This document shows, piece after piece, positions 17,613 to 26,168 of a stretch of DNA of 64,000 bases. The notes beneath the pieces were generated by a model. The model worked only from the letters and a program-made list of their open reading frames with translations, made no database searches and was not told the DNA's origin. The position numbers and the translations under genes were made by a program. How positions within the stretch are numbered: the stretch's first letter is position 1; every line of letters starts with the position of its first letter. Origin of the DNA: Flavobacterium sp. MC2016-06 (lineage in GTDB: Bacteria > Bacteroidota > Bacteroidia > Flavobacteriales > Flavobacteriaceae); the NCBI RefSeq assembly GCF_009711165.2, contig NZ_WMID02000031.1:7654-71653 (forward strand). Reading direction: 5' to 3'.

Positions 17613-19112
17613 ATGTATTCAAGTTCAGGATTTAGCAATTGGGAAATTGGAGATGTAGATGTGTTTATAGATGAGAAAGGAATGCATCATTTGTTCCATT
17701 TAATTATTCCTAATCACGATTACATTGCGCACGCAGTATCAAAAGATGGTCTCTCTTGGAAAAGAGTTAAAAACGCACTCTGGGTTGGTGAACCCGGAGA
17801 GTGGGATGATGATATGTTATGGACAATGCATGTAAGTAAAAGATCAGAGGGAAAAGGTTACGAATTATATTATACCGGACTTAAGCGCCAAGATCAAGGA
17901 ATTGAACAAAAGATAGGAAGAGCAGTTTCAACAGATTTGATTACTTGGACAAAAGAAAATTCGTATGGCTTACCGTTTAAAAGTGAAGCACCGCATTACG
18001 AAAGTGCTTCAAACAATCCACGAGAATGGATTAGTTTTAGAGATCCATTTAAGTATCAATATAAGGGAGAAGATTATTTGTTAATCTGTGCTAGAAGCGC
18101 TTCTGGACCAATCTATAGAAGAGGCTGTATTGGTATTGCCAAAAGAGAAAAAGAGGGTTACGTACTTCAAAAACCGCTGCATATTCCTTATGTATTTGAT
18201 GATGTAGAATGTCCATGTGTAATTGAAATAAAGGGAAAACATTACTTGTTTGGCTCCATTAGAGAAGATATTAAAGTTCGCTATTGGTCTTCACCAGATT
18301 TTAAAGGAGAATATTTTGCCTTTCATAATAATTTACTTTTGCCACAAGGTAATTACGCCGCCAGAGTTGTAAAAGATGGGGATCATTTTTTAATTTACAA
18401 TTTTTATTTTGCAGGTGGAAATGTCAATTCACATCGTGTAATTCCGCCCCCAAAGGAACTTGATGTTGATAGCAGCGGCAGACTTTTGTTAAAATCATAT
18501 CATCACTGGGAGAAACTGTATCAAAAAACAATTATGCAGAAAGATCTCCCGCAGCCACTTCCTATTTTAGGAAATCCTACTGCTGAATCTACTATAGAAA
18601 AAAAATGGACTTTTGGCTGTAGAAGCGGTTACGAAATTTTTTGTTTTGAAAAACCCGCTATGGATTTTGTCTGGGAAGGAAATCTAGCCGTTGAAGGTAT
18701 GGGAAAAACAGGATTTGTAATTGAGTGTGATAAAGAAGGTACAGGATATTTTATTTCGGTAGATTTTGTTAATGGATTTGTACAGTTTAGAGCTTGGGGA
18801 TTTAATGAAAAAGACGTGAAAAATAATTTTATCTTCGAAAATATTCAGACCAATCTATTTGAAATACAAGATGATAAACAAATTTATTTTAAAATTATTC
18901 GTTACGGAAATTACTACGAGTTTTCTGTAAATGATATTGTGAAGCTGACACTGTTAGATTTTAAATATAATACAGGAAAAATAGGTATATATGTCTGTTC
19001 GGCAGTTGTTTCTTTAACTAATTCAAAAATTCACGCGCTTCCTGAACCAGAAAACGAATATGCAACTTCTGATCCGGATAAAGCTTTAAAAGAAAATATT
19101 AAAATACTTTAG
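17613..19112 (+). CDS. Divergent GH32-like beta-fructosidase, cytoplasmic
   Basis: 499 residues, no signal peptide. The first 300 residues look like a five-bladed propeller of clan GH-J (GH32/GH68). WISFRDPFKYQ holds the conserved RDP triad residue and FDDVECPCVIEIKG holds the EC acid/base glutamate. The N-terminal nucleophile region reads WEIGDVDVFIDEKGMHHLFH rather than the usual WMNDPNG, so the aspartate may be one of those in GDVDVF. A C-terminal beta-sandwich (about 330-490) fits the GH32 layout. It lies 8 bp after the sucrose-phosphate synthase and before a fructokinase, which suggests sucrose or fructoside cleavage inside the cell. A GH43-like or inactive sugar-binding role remains possible because the nucleophile motif is unusual. 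Confidence 0.75.
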   Translation: MYSSSGFSNWEIGDVDVFIDEKGMHHLFHLIIPNHDYIAHAVSKDGLSWKRVKNALWVGEPGEWDDDMLWTMHVSKRSEGKGYELYYTGLKRQDQGIEQKIGRAVSTDLITWTKENSYGLPFKSEAPHYESASNNPREWISFRDPFKYQYKGEDYLLICARSASGPIYRRGCIGIAKREKEGYVLQKPLHIPYVFDDVECPCVIEIKGKHYLFGSIREDIKVRYWSSPDFKGEYFAFHNNLLLPQGNYAARVVKDGDHFLIYNFYFAGGNVNSHRVIPPPKELDVDSSGRLLLKSYHHWEKLYQKTIMQKDLPQPLPILGNPTAESTIEKKWTFGCRSGYEIFCFEKPAMDFVWEGNLAVEGMGKTGFVIECDKEGTGYFISVDFVNGFVQFRAWGFNEKDVKNNFIFENIQTNLFEIQDDKQIYFKIIRYGNYYEFSVNDIVKLTLLDFKYNTGKIGIYVCSAVVSLTNSKIHALPEPENEYATSDPDKALKENIKIL

Positions 19113-19170
19113 CAGATTTTAGATTTAAAAATTTATAAAGTAAGAATTAAAAATATAAATCAGATTTACA

Positions 19171-20067
19171 ATGAGTGATCAAAATATACTAAAAGTAGTT
19201 TCGTATGGCGAAGTGTTATGGGACGTTTTTAAAAATGAAAAAAAAATAGGCGGTGCGCCGTTAAATGTTGCCTTACGAATGAAATCATTAGGTTGTCAAG
19301 CTGGAATGATAAGCTGCGTAGGCAATGATTTAGATGGAAAAGCCATACTAGAAAATATCGAAAATCTGGGGTTGAAAACAGATTCTATTATTAAATCTGA
19401 GGAATATGCTACAGGTTTGGTTCAAGTAACTTTAGACAATAACGGATCTGCCAGCTACGAAATTAAATATCCATCGGCTTGGGATAAAATTGTTTTAAAT
19501 GATGCAGCAAGAAAAATCGTTTCAGAGGCTGATGTTCTTATTTACGGCAGTTTAGTCTGCAGAGATTCTGTATCGCGTCTAGCGCTGGAAGAGTTACTTC
19601 AATATAATGTTTATAAAGTTTTTGATGTAAACTTAAGAAAGCCCCATTACAATTACGATCTACTTGAAAAATTAATGCATTCTGCAGATCTTATCAAATT
19701 TAATGACGAAGAATTATTAGAAATAGCCAAAACTTTAAATTCTCCTTTTACAAGTTTAGAAGATAATATGAAATTTTTTGCTGAAATCACAAATACTAGA
19801 GCTGTCTGCGTAACCAAAGGAAAACATGGCGCGGCTTTATTTTTAAATGGCGAAATGTATCATAATAATGGATATCCAGTAACTGTTGCTGACACCGTTG
19901 GAGCTGGTGATTCTTTTCTTGCCTCACTAATTACATTTTTAAAAACAGGTAAAAGTCCGCAAGAATCGATTGATTTTGCTTGTGCAATGGGAGCTTTGGT
20001 AGCCCAATCTCCAGGAGCAAATCCAGAAATTTCAACTGAAGAAATAAAACAGATTATGCAAGGATAA
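19171..20067 (+). CDS. PfkB-family carbohydrate kinase, probable fructokinase
   Basis: 298 residues, a normal size for ribokinase-fold sugar kinases. The N-terminal signature SYGEVLWDVF and KIGGAPLNVALRMKSLGCQ bind the sugar. The C-terminal signature DTVGAGDSFLASLI contains the catalytic base D247 and the anion hole. FDVNLRKPHYN is a common middle motif of fructokinases. It would phosphorylate fructose with ATP to fructose 6-phosphate, which is both an exit to glycolysis and a substrate for the sucrose-phosphate synthase at the head of the operon. Fructose as substrate is inferred from context; other PfkB kinases share the motifs. Confidence 0.87.
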   Translation: MSDQNILKVVSYGEVLWDVFKNEKKIGGAPLNVALRMKSLGCQAGMISCVGNDLDGKAILENIENLGLKTDSIIKSEEYATGLVQVTLDNNGSASYEIKYPSAWDKIVLNDAARKIVSEADVLIYGSLVCRDSVSRLALEELLQYNVYKVFDVNLRKPHYNYDLLEKLMHSADLIKFNDEELLEIAKTLNSPFTSLEDNMKFFAEITNTRAVCVTKGKHGAALFLNGEMYHNNGYPVTVADTVGAGDSFLASLITFLKTGKSPQESIDFACAMGALVAQSPGANPEISTEEIKQIMQG

Positions 20068-20161
20068 AATTTTAAAAATCTCCATTTAATTCGGGCAATA
20101 TAAAACGGTCTCTTTTATAGAAAAGCAGAAAGTAAATCAATAGAAACGAAAATATAAAAGC

Positions 20162-20193
20162 AAAAAAAACTTCAGAGAAATCTGGAGTTTTTT
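20162..20193 (+). terminator. Rho-independent terminator of the sucrose operon
   Basis: Stem around ACTTCAGA and TCTGGAGT closed by a GAAA loop, flanked by A and T runs, with one G-T wobble pair. It lies 95 bp after the fructokinase stop. Confidence 0.8.
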
Positions 20194-20598
20194 GCTTTTA
20201 GCAAAAAAAGGACTCGCAACGTGTACGAAGATTCAACAAATAGCAAAAAACAAAAGAGGTCACAAATCTCAGTTTTTCAAAATTTTAAAAATCTTTACTT
20301 TTTTAAAATGTATGCTTTACGTCATTAAATGAATTAAAATGCAATGCAGTACTTTTAAGTATCTGCATAATATATCTATAGATTTGATTAATAAATCCAT
20401 CTTCAACTCATACAATACTTTTAATTTTATCTTCTATTCTTAGCTAGTTTATTTCGTTTCAGTTTAATTGAATTTATTTTATCAGAATAATGGTCCGCTG
20501 TAAAGGCATTAGATCGGATTTAGATTAAACATGAATTTTAAGAGAGAATAGTTCAGAACTTAAGAAATCTATAATTTAATTTTTGTTGGTTAGTACTT
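20194..20598. other. Long leader/intergenic region upstream of the GH89 gene
   Basis: Roughly 400 bp without a convincing gene. TAGATTTG at 20379-20386 fits the -7 consensus but has no TTG at the usual distance. A 12-codon frame begins with ATG near 20490 and ends in TAA. A terminator-like hairpin closes the region at 20599-20636 (separate entry). It may be a regulatory leader for the glycan locus. Confidence 0.35.
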
Positions 20599-20636
20599 GT
20601 AGGGAGATATTTTTAAATGATCTCCCTACTTTTTTA
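20599..20636 (+). terminator. Terminator-like hairpin 50 bp upstream of the GH89 start
   Basis: Perfect 10-bp arms GTAGGGAGAT (20599-20608) and ATCTCCCTAC (20620-20629) enclose an 11-nt loop, followed by a run of six T. The sucrose operon already has its own terminator 400 bp upstream, so this one ends either a short leader RNA or a small RNA, or acts as an attenuator for the downstream glycosidase gene. Confidence 0.7.
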
Positions 20637-20685
20637 ATTACAAAATTAAATACACATTACTAATTTTAATTAACAAGAAGACTGT

Positions 20686-22860
20686 ATGAAACAAGAAGAC
20701 AGCAAGGGAGAAAATACTACTTTCTTAAAAAAGGGTTTAGTATTTTTTATGTTATCATTTTTTTTGGTGCCAAAACTCTATTCCAAAAACGATCAAGAAA
20801 TAAGCAGTTCAACTGCGGTATTAGAAAGGCTTATTGGTAACAGAGCAAATGATTTTGAACTCAGTATTATTGAAAATAAAGATAAAAATAATGCTGACTG
20901 GTTTGAAATTGAAACAACAGCTTCTAAAGTAAAAATAAAAGGAACATCTAATACTGTAATCTGCTACGCTGCTTATAATTTTCTTAAAGAAATTGGAGCT
21001 GTTTTGGTAAGCTGGGAAGGAATCAGAGTTAATTTACCAAAGTCGTGGCCAAAATACTCAAAGAAAGGAAATACACCTTTTAAATACAGAGAATATTTAA
21101 ATGCCTGTACTTTTGGTTATACTACGCCATGGTGGGACTGGAAACGATGGGAACAAGAAATTGACTGGATGGCCATGCACGGCATCAATCTTCCAACTGC
21201 AATGGAAGGTCAAGAAGCGGCTTGGCAGCAATTATGGAAAGACTATGGATTAACAAACAATCAATTAGAAGCTCATTTTGCGGGGCCGGCTTTTTTACCG
21301 TGGCAGCGTATGGGAAATATCAACAGTTTAGAAGGTCCATTACCACAAGAATGGTTTAGTAAAAAAGAAGTACTTCAAAAGCAAATTTTAGAAAGGATGA
21401 GAGCATTAGATATGCATCCTGTTGTGCCGGCTTTTAGCGGTTATGTACCAAAGGCTTTCGCCGAAAAACATCCAGAAGCTAAAATAACCGAATTAAAATC
21501 TTGGTCTGGAGGAGGTTTTGCAAGTACATTTCTATTAGATTCTAAAGATCCTTTATTTAAAGAAATAGGAAAACGTTTTATTGAAATTTACACCAAAATG
21601 TACGGGAAGTCTAATTTCTATTTAGCCGATTCTTTTAATGAAATTACACCACCGGTTTCTGAGAATAATAAATATGAAGAACTATCCAATTACGGAAGCG
21701 CTATTTATGAAACAATTAATGAAGCCGCTCCAGGCGCAGTCTGGGTTATGCAGGGATGGCTTTTTGGCGACAACAAAGAATTTTGGACCAAAGAAGCTAC
21801 AAGTGCATTTTTGAGTAAAGTGCCAAATGACAGATTAATGGTTCAGGATTATGCTAATGACAGATATAAAGTTTGGGAAAATCAGGAAGCTTTTTATGGT
21901 AAACAATGGACTTATGGTTATGTACATAATTATGGAGGATCAAATCCGGTATATGGAGATTTGAATTTTTATAAAAATGAATTAACAAGTTTACTTAAGA
22001 ATCCAAACAGAGGAAATGTTGTTGGGTATGGAGCAATGCCAGAAGGTTTAAACAACAACTCAATTGTTTATGAATACATTTATGATCTTCCGTGGAGTCA
22101 AGGAGAGCAGCCTATAAATGACTGGCTCACTAAATATTTAAATGCGAGATACGAACAAAAAGTTTCTAAATCTGTTTTTCAAGCATGGGAATTATTATTA
22201 GAATCTGTTTACAATGTTAAGTATTGGGAAACACGCTGGTGGAATGATAGGGCTGGAGCGTATTTATTATTTAAACGTCCAACAGCAGCAATTACAGAAT
22301 TTAAAGGAAATCCTGGAGATAAAACAAAATTGAAAGAAGCGCTGGATATTTTAAATAAAGAAGCTAAAAAATACGATAAAAAGAATTTTATTCAATACGA
22401 TTTAATCGATGCTTCAAGACAATATTATTCACTTTGTATAGATGAAGATTTGATGGAATGTGTAAAAGCATATCAGCAGAAAGACATTTCAAAAGGAGAT
22501 CAATTATTTAAAAAGATAGAAAAACAAGTTTTAGATATAGATAATATGATGTCTGGACAACCTTTAAACAGTCTTGATCATTGGGTAAAATCGGCTTCTG
22601 ATTATGGAAGTTCAAGCGCAGTATCTCAATTATATGTAAAAAATGCAAAAACATTAATTACACTTTGGGGCGGAGAAGGGCATTTGAATGATTATGCTTC
22701 TCGATCTTGGCAAGGCATGTATAAAGGTTTTTATTGGCCAAGATGGAAAATGTTTTTAGAAGCTCTTAAAAAAGCAGCAGTCAATAATACTCCATTTGAT
22801 GAAACAAAAGAAAGAGAATCAATTAAAAATTGGGAAATCAAATGGACAGAAAAGAATTAA
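20686..22860 (+). CDS. Alpha-N-acetylglucosaminidase, GH89 (NAGLU family)
   Basis: 724 residues with an N-terminal hydrophobic segment (about 16-30), so probably exported. The GH89 barrel is recognised from FKYREYLNACTFGYTTPWWD, WMAMHGINLPTAMEGQEAAW and PAFLPWQRMGNINSLEGPLP, followed by ADSFNEITPP with the likely catalytic E319 and YANDRYKVWENQEAFYGKQW. These match human lysosomal NAGLU and bacterial GH89 enzymes that remove terminal alpha-linked GlcNAc. It lies 278 bp upstream of the SusC gene and probably belongs to that utilisation locus. The exact glycan cannot be told; alpha-GlcNAc caps on mannan, mucin or heparan fragments are all possible. Confidence 0.93.
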   Translation: MKQEDSKGENTTFLKKGLVFFMLSFFLVPKLYSKNDQEISSSTAVLERLIGNRANDFELSIIENKDKNNADWFEIETTASKVKIKGTSNTVICYAAYNFLKEIGAVLVSWEGIRVNLPKSWPKYSKKGNTPFKYREYLNACTFGYTTPWWDWKRWEQEIDWMAMHGINLPTAMEGQEAAWQQLWKDYGLTNNQLEAHFAGPAFLPWQRMGNINSLEGPLPQEWFSKKEVLQKQILERMRALDMHPVVPAFSGYVPKAFAEKHPEAKITELKSWSGGGFASTFLLDSKDPLFKEIGKRFIEIYTKMYGKSNFYLADSFNEITPPVSENNKYEELSNYGSAIYETINEAAPGAVWVMQGWLFGDNKEFWTKEATSAFLSKVPNDRLMVQDYANDRYKVWENQEAFYGKQWTYGYVHNYGGSNPVYGDLNFYKNELTSLLKNPNRGNVVGYGAMPEGLNNNSIVYEYIYDLPWSQGEQPINDWLTKYLNARYEQKVSKSVFQAWELLLESVYNVKYWETRWWNDRAGAYLLFKRPTAAITEFKGNPGDKTKLKEALDILNKEAKKYDKKNFIQYDLIDASRQYYSLCIDEDLMECVKAYQQKDISKGDQLFKKIEKQVLDIDNMMSGQPLNSLDHWVKSASDYGSSSAVSQLYVKNAKTLITLWGGEGHLNDYASRSWQGMYKGFYWPRWKMFLEALKKAAVNNTPFDETKERESIKNWEIKWTEKN

Positions 22861-23076
22861 TTAAAATACAGATGACTCAATTTTTACGTATATAAATAAA
22901 ATATAGCTTTAAATTTTAGTTAATATTTTAAACTGTGATTAATAAGAGAACCAAAAAAATATAAAGCTAATTAATTAATAAGTTTTTAACTATATAATTT
23001 TAGAAAAACAACTTTACAAAGCCTTGCAAACATTGACTTTAAAAGAATTATCCATGTTTATGAATAACTTGTCCAT

Positions 23077-23105
23077 TTGTTAACATTTCTTTACCATTAA
23101 TTTCG
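23077..23105 (+). promoter_or_regulatory. Candidate promoter of the susCD pair
   Basis: TTG at 23077-23079, an 18-bp gap and TAATTTCG at 23098-23105, one mismatch from TAnnTTTG. The ATG of susC lies 33 bp further on. Confidence 0.45.
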
Positions 23106-23138
23106 TCAATCTATTTAACCAATTAACCAAATATCACA

Positions 23139-26100
23139 ATGGAAAAACTTAAACTTTTATTATTAGCCTTTTTCTTTGTTTTATCATTTAATACTTGGGC
23201 ACAAAAAACAGAAGTGTCCGGTATTATTTTAGATGACAAAGGTCTTCCACTGCCAGCAGCTAATGTGCTTGAAAAAGGTACTACTAATTCTGTAACAACA
23301 GATTTTGATGGGAAATTTAAATTTTCGGCTTCAAACAAAAATGCGACATTAATAATCTCTTACATTGGATTTGAAGATCAGTCTTTAAAATTAGACGGAA
23401 CAAAATCAAATTTTTCAATTAAGTTAAAATCTAACACAACAAACCTAGAGCAGGTCGTGGTAGTAGGTTATGGAAAAGGATCTCGTAAAAACTTGACCAC
23501 ATCTGTAACGTCTATTAAAGCAGAAGAATTAAATAGAGGAGCCATCAGCGATGTAGGACAGTTACTGCAAGGTAAAGTCTCTGGTCTTAACATTTCATCA
23601 AGTGGCGACCCAACAAAAACAGCATCTGTAGTTTTACGTGGTGTATCTACATTAAACAGTTCACAAGGACCGTTTTATGTGGTAGATGGTGTACCGGGAG
23701 TTGATATTTCGATCATTGCTCCAGATGATATTGCTACGATAGATGTATTAAAAGATGCGGCTGCAACAGCAATTTATGGTAACCGTGCTGCAAATGGAGT
23801 AATTATGGTTACAACCAAAAGAGGTGGTAAAGACAGAACTCAAATCGCATACAACGGTTATTTTGGTTTAGAAGAAGTATCAAATCAGTTGGATATGATG
23901 AATGCTGATCAGCTGAGAGCTTTTACAGTAAAAAACAATTTAAATTTTACGCCAGAAAATGACAAAGGCGCAAACACAAACTGGCAGAAAGAAATTTTAA
24001 GACCAGGAAGAGCACAGTCAAGCAGTCATAACTTATCGATGAGCGGTGGCGGTGATCACGGAAATTATACAGCAAGTATAACTTCTCTAGAAAAAGAAGG
24101 AGTACTTCAAAAAAGTGATTTCTCTCGTGTAATTGCACGTTTATCTGTTGAGCAGTTTGCATTTGATGACAAAGTAAAATTTGGTTTAAATGTTACCAAT
24201 TCAAGCAGTAAATACCAAAATGTACCACAGCGTAATACTGTTTTATTACAATCTGTAAGTTATCTTCCAATTTCTCCAGTAAAAAATGCAGATGGAAGTT
24301 ATTTCGAAAATTTTATCAGCACAGGATATTTTAATCCAGTAGCTTTAATCGATCACGGAACAGACGAAACAAAAACAAACAACCTTGTAGGGAATCTTAC
24401 TGCAGAAGTAAAACTTCCTTTTGGATTTACTTATAATTTAAACATTGCACACCAAAAATTAACTGCTTCTCATGGAGAATTCTATGACAGCTATTATTCA
24501 AAATACAATAGTGCCAATTTTTACAACAATCCAGATCCACCTTTAACAAAAACATTAATTAATTTTGGTGTAAATGGTTCAGCATTAAGAAACAACTACG
24601 AAAACACTAATAATATAGTAGAGAGTTTCTTAACATGGGATAAAGCATTAGGAAGCCATAAAATAAAAGCGGTTTTAGGTTACTCTTGGCAAGAAAACAC
24701 ATTGGGAGATGGATTTCAAGCAACATCTACTAATTTCCCAACAGACAATGTAGGATACAACAACCTTGCTTTAAGTAACTATACTTCGGTAAATGGTTAT
24801 GTAGTAAATTTTGGAGACAGTAAAGCATATCAAAAAACACGTTTAATTGGTGAGTTTGCTCGTTTAAACTACAACTATGAAGACAAATACCTTTTGCAGG
24901 GAACTATTAGAAGAGATGGTGGTTCTGTATTTGGAAAGAACAATCAATGGGGTTATTTCCCTTCTGTAGGAGCTGCTTGGAGAGTAGACAAAGAAAACTT
25001 CATGAAAAATCAAAAATTTTTCAGCGACTTAAAATTCCGTGGAAGTTATGGAGTAACAGGAAATTCATCAGGATTTAATGCTTATACAGCGCAGTTTATC
25101 TCTGGAAGTTTAGGAACTTTTTATTATAACGGAGCACAAATTGGAGCTTACGGACCAAATCAGGCTGCAAACCCAGATTTGAAATGGGAAAAAACGGCTA
25201 CTGCAAACATTGGAGTTGATTTTGCAATCTTAAAAGGAAAAGTAACAGGTTCTGTTGATTTGTATGATAAAAAAACAACCGACATGATTTTTAATTATGC
25301 TGTAAATCCAGTACTTGTACCAGTAGGAACAATTGTAGCAAATGGAGGAACAATGTCTAATAAAGGTATAGAGGTGAGTTTAGGTGCAACTCCTGTTAAA
25401 ACAGCAAATTTTAGCTGGTCTACAAATTTGAATTTAGCAAGCAACAAAAACAAAATTGTAAAATTGACTAATCCTTTCTTTATTGGAGGAGATTCTATAC
25501 GTCGTGTACAGCCAGATGGCGGTGGACAAACAGGAAGTACTTTACAAATCTTTAAAGAAGGAAAACCTCTTGGTGAATTCTTTACACTTAAATACGCAGG
25601 AAAAAATGCAAACGGTGTTTCTCAATATTATGATAAAAATAACAACCTGACTACAACACCACTAATTGGAACAGATTACCACTATGCAGGAAGTGCGCAG
25701 CCAAAATTATTATTAGGATGGGGGAATAATTTTCAATACAAGAAATTTGATTTAAGTGTTTTCTTTAGAGGAGTTTTTGGTAATAAAATCTTCAATGCAA
25801 CCCGTGCCGATTTATTTAGACCAAGCACAGCAATGACAAGTAATATTTTAGTTGATGCACAAGATGAATCACCAAATGATCTTAATGCTTACAAATATTC
25901 AACTCGTTTTATAGAAGATGGAAGTTACCTGAGATTAGACAATATGACCTTAGGATACAATTTTGGTAAAATGGGCAGATTTATTCAAAACGTACGTATT
26001 TACGAAACCATAAACAATGTATTTGTAATTACTAAGTATTCAGGAGTTGATCCAGAAGTAGAACAAGGAGGAACGGCTCCCGGTGTAGATTCTAATAATT

Positions 26101-26150
26101 TTTATCCAAAAACCAGAACGTATCTGTTTGGTGTAAACGTGATATTCTAA
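23139..26150 (+). CDS. SusC/RagA-type TonB-dependent outer membrane transporter
   Basis: 1003 residues. The signal peptide ends near residue 21 (FNTWAQ). Next come a carboxypeptidase-D regulatory-like domain (VSGIILDDKGLPLPAANV, DFDGKFKF, IISYIGFEDQ) and the SusC signature LEQVVVVGYGKGSRKNLTTS near residue 105. A plug follows with KVSGLNISSSGDPTKTASVV, VLRGVSTLNSSQGPFYVVDG and AAATAIYGNRAANGVIMVTT. The rest is a beta-barrel ending in TRTYLFGVNVIF with the terminal aromatic residue. It imports oligosaccharides across the outer membrane with its SusD partner, powered by TonB. There is no N-terminal extension for anti-sigma signalling, in keeping with control by the HTCS downstream. It is the only SusC in the window. 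Confidence 0.97.
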   Translation: MEKLKLLLLAFFFVLSFNTWAQKTEVSGIILDDKGLPLPAANVLEKGTTNSVTTDFDGKFKFSASNKNATLIISYIGFEDQSLKLDGTKSNFSIKLKSNTTNLEQVVVVGYGKGSRKNLTTSVTSIKAEELNRGAISDVGQLLQGKVSGLNISSSGDPTKTASVVLRGVSTLNSSQGPFYVVDGVPGVDISIIAPDDIATIDVLKDAAATAIYGNRAANGVIMVTTKRGGKDRTQIAYNGYFGLEEVSNQLDMMNADQLRAFTVKNNLNFTPENDKGANTNWQKEILRPGRAQSSSHNLSMSGGGDHGNYTASITSLEKEGVLQKSDFSRVIARLSVEQFAFDDKVKFGLNVTNSSSKYQNVPQRNTVLLQSVSYLPISPVKNADGSYFENFISTGYFNPVALIDHGTDETKTNNLVGNLTAEVKLPFGFTYNLNIAHQKLTASHGEFYDSYYSKYNSANFYNNPDPPLTKTLINFGVNGSALRNNYENTNNIVESFLTWDKALGSHKIKAVLGYSWQENTLGDGFQATSTNFPTDNVGYNNLALSNYTSVNGYVVNFGDSKAYQKTRLIGEFARLNYNYEDKYLLQGTIRRDGGSVFGKNNQWGYFPSVGAAWRVDKENFMKNQKFFSDLKFRGSYGVTGNSSGFNAYTAQFISGSLGTFYYNGAQIGAYGPNQAANPDLKWEKTATANIGVDFAILKGKVTGSVDLYDKKTTDMIFNYAVNPVLVPVGTIVANGGTMSNKGIEVSLGATPVKTANFSWSTNLNLASNKNKIVKLTNPFFIGGDSIRRVQPDGGGQTGSTLQIFKEGKPLGEFFTLKYAGKNANGVSQYYDKNNNLTTTPLIGTDYHYAGSAQPKLLLGWGNNFQYKKFDLSVFFRGVFGNKIFNATRADLFRPSTAMTSNILVDAQDESPNDLNAYKYSTRFIEDGSYLRLDNMTLGYNFGKMGRFIQNVRIYETINNVFVITKYSGVDPEVEQGGTAPGVDSNNFYPKTRTYLFGVNVIF

Positions 26151-26168
26151 AAATTAAATTGTAACATT

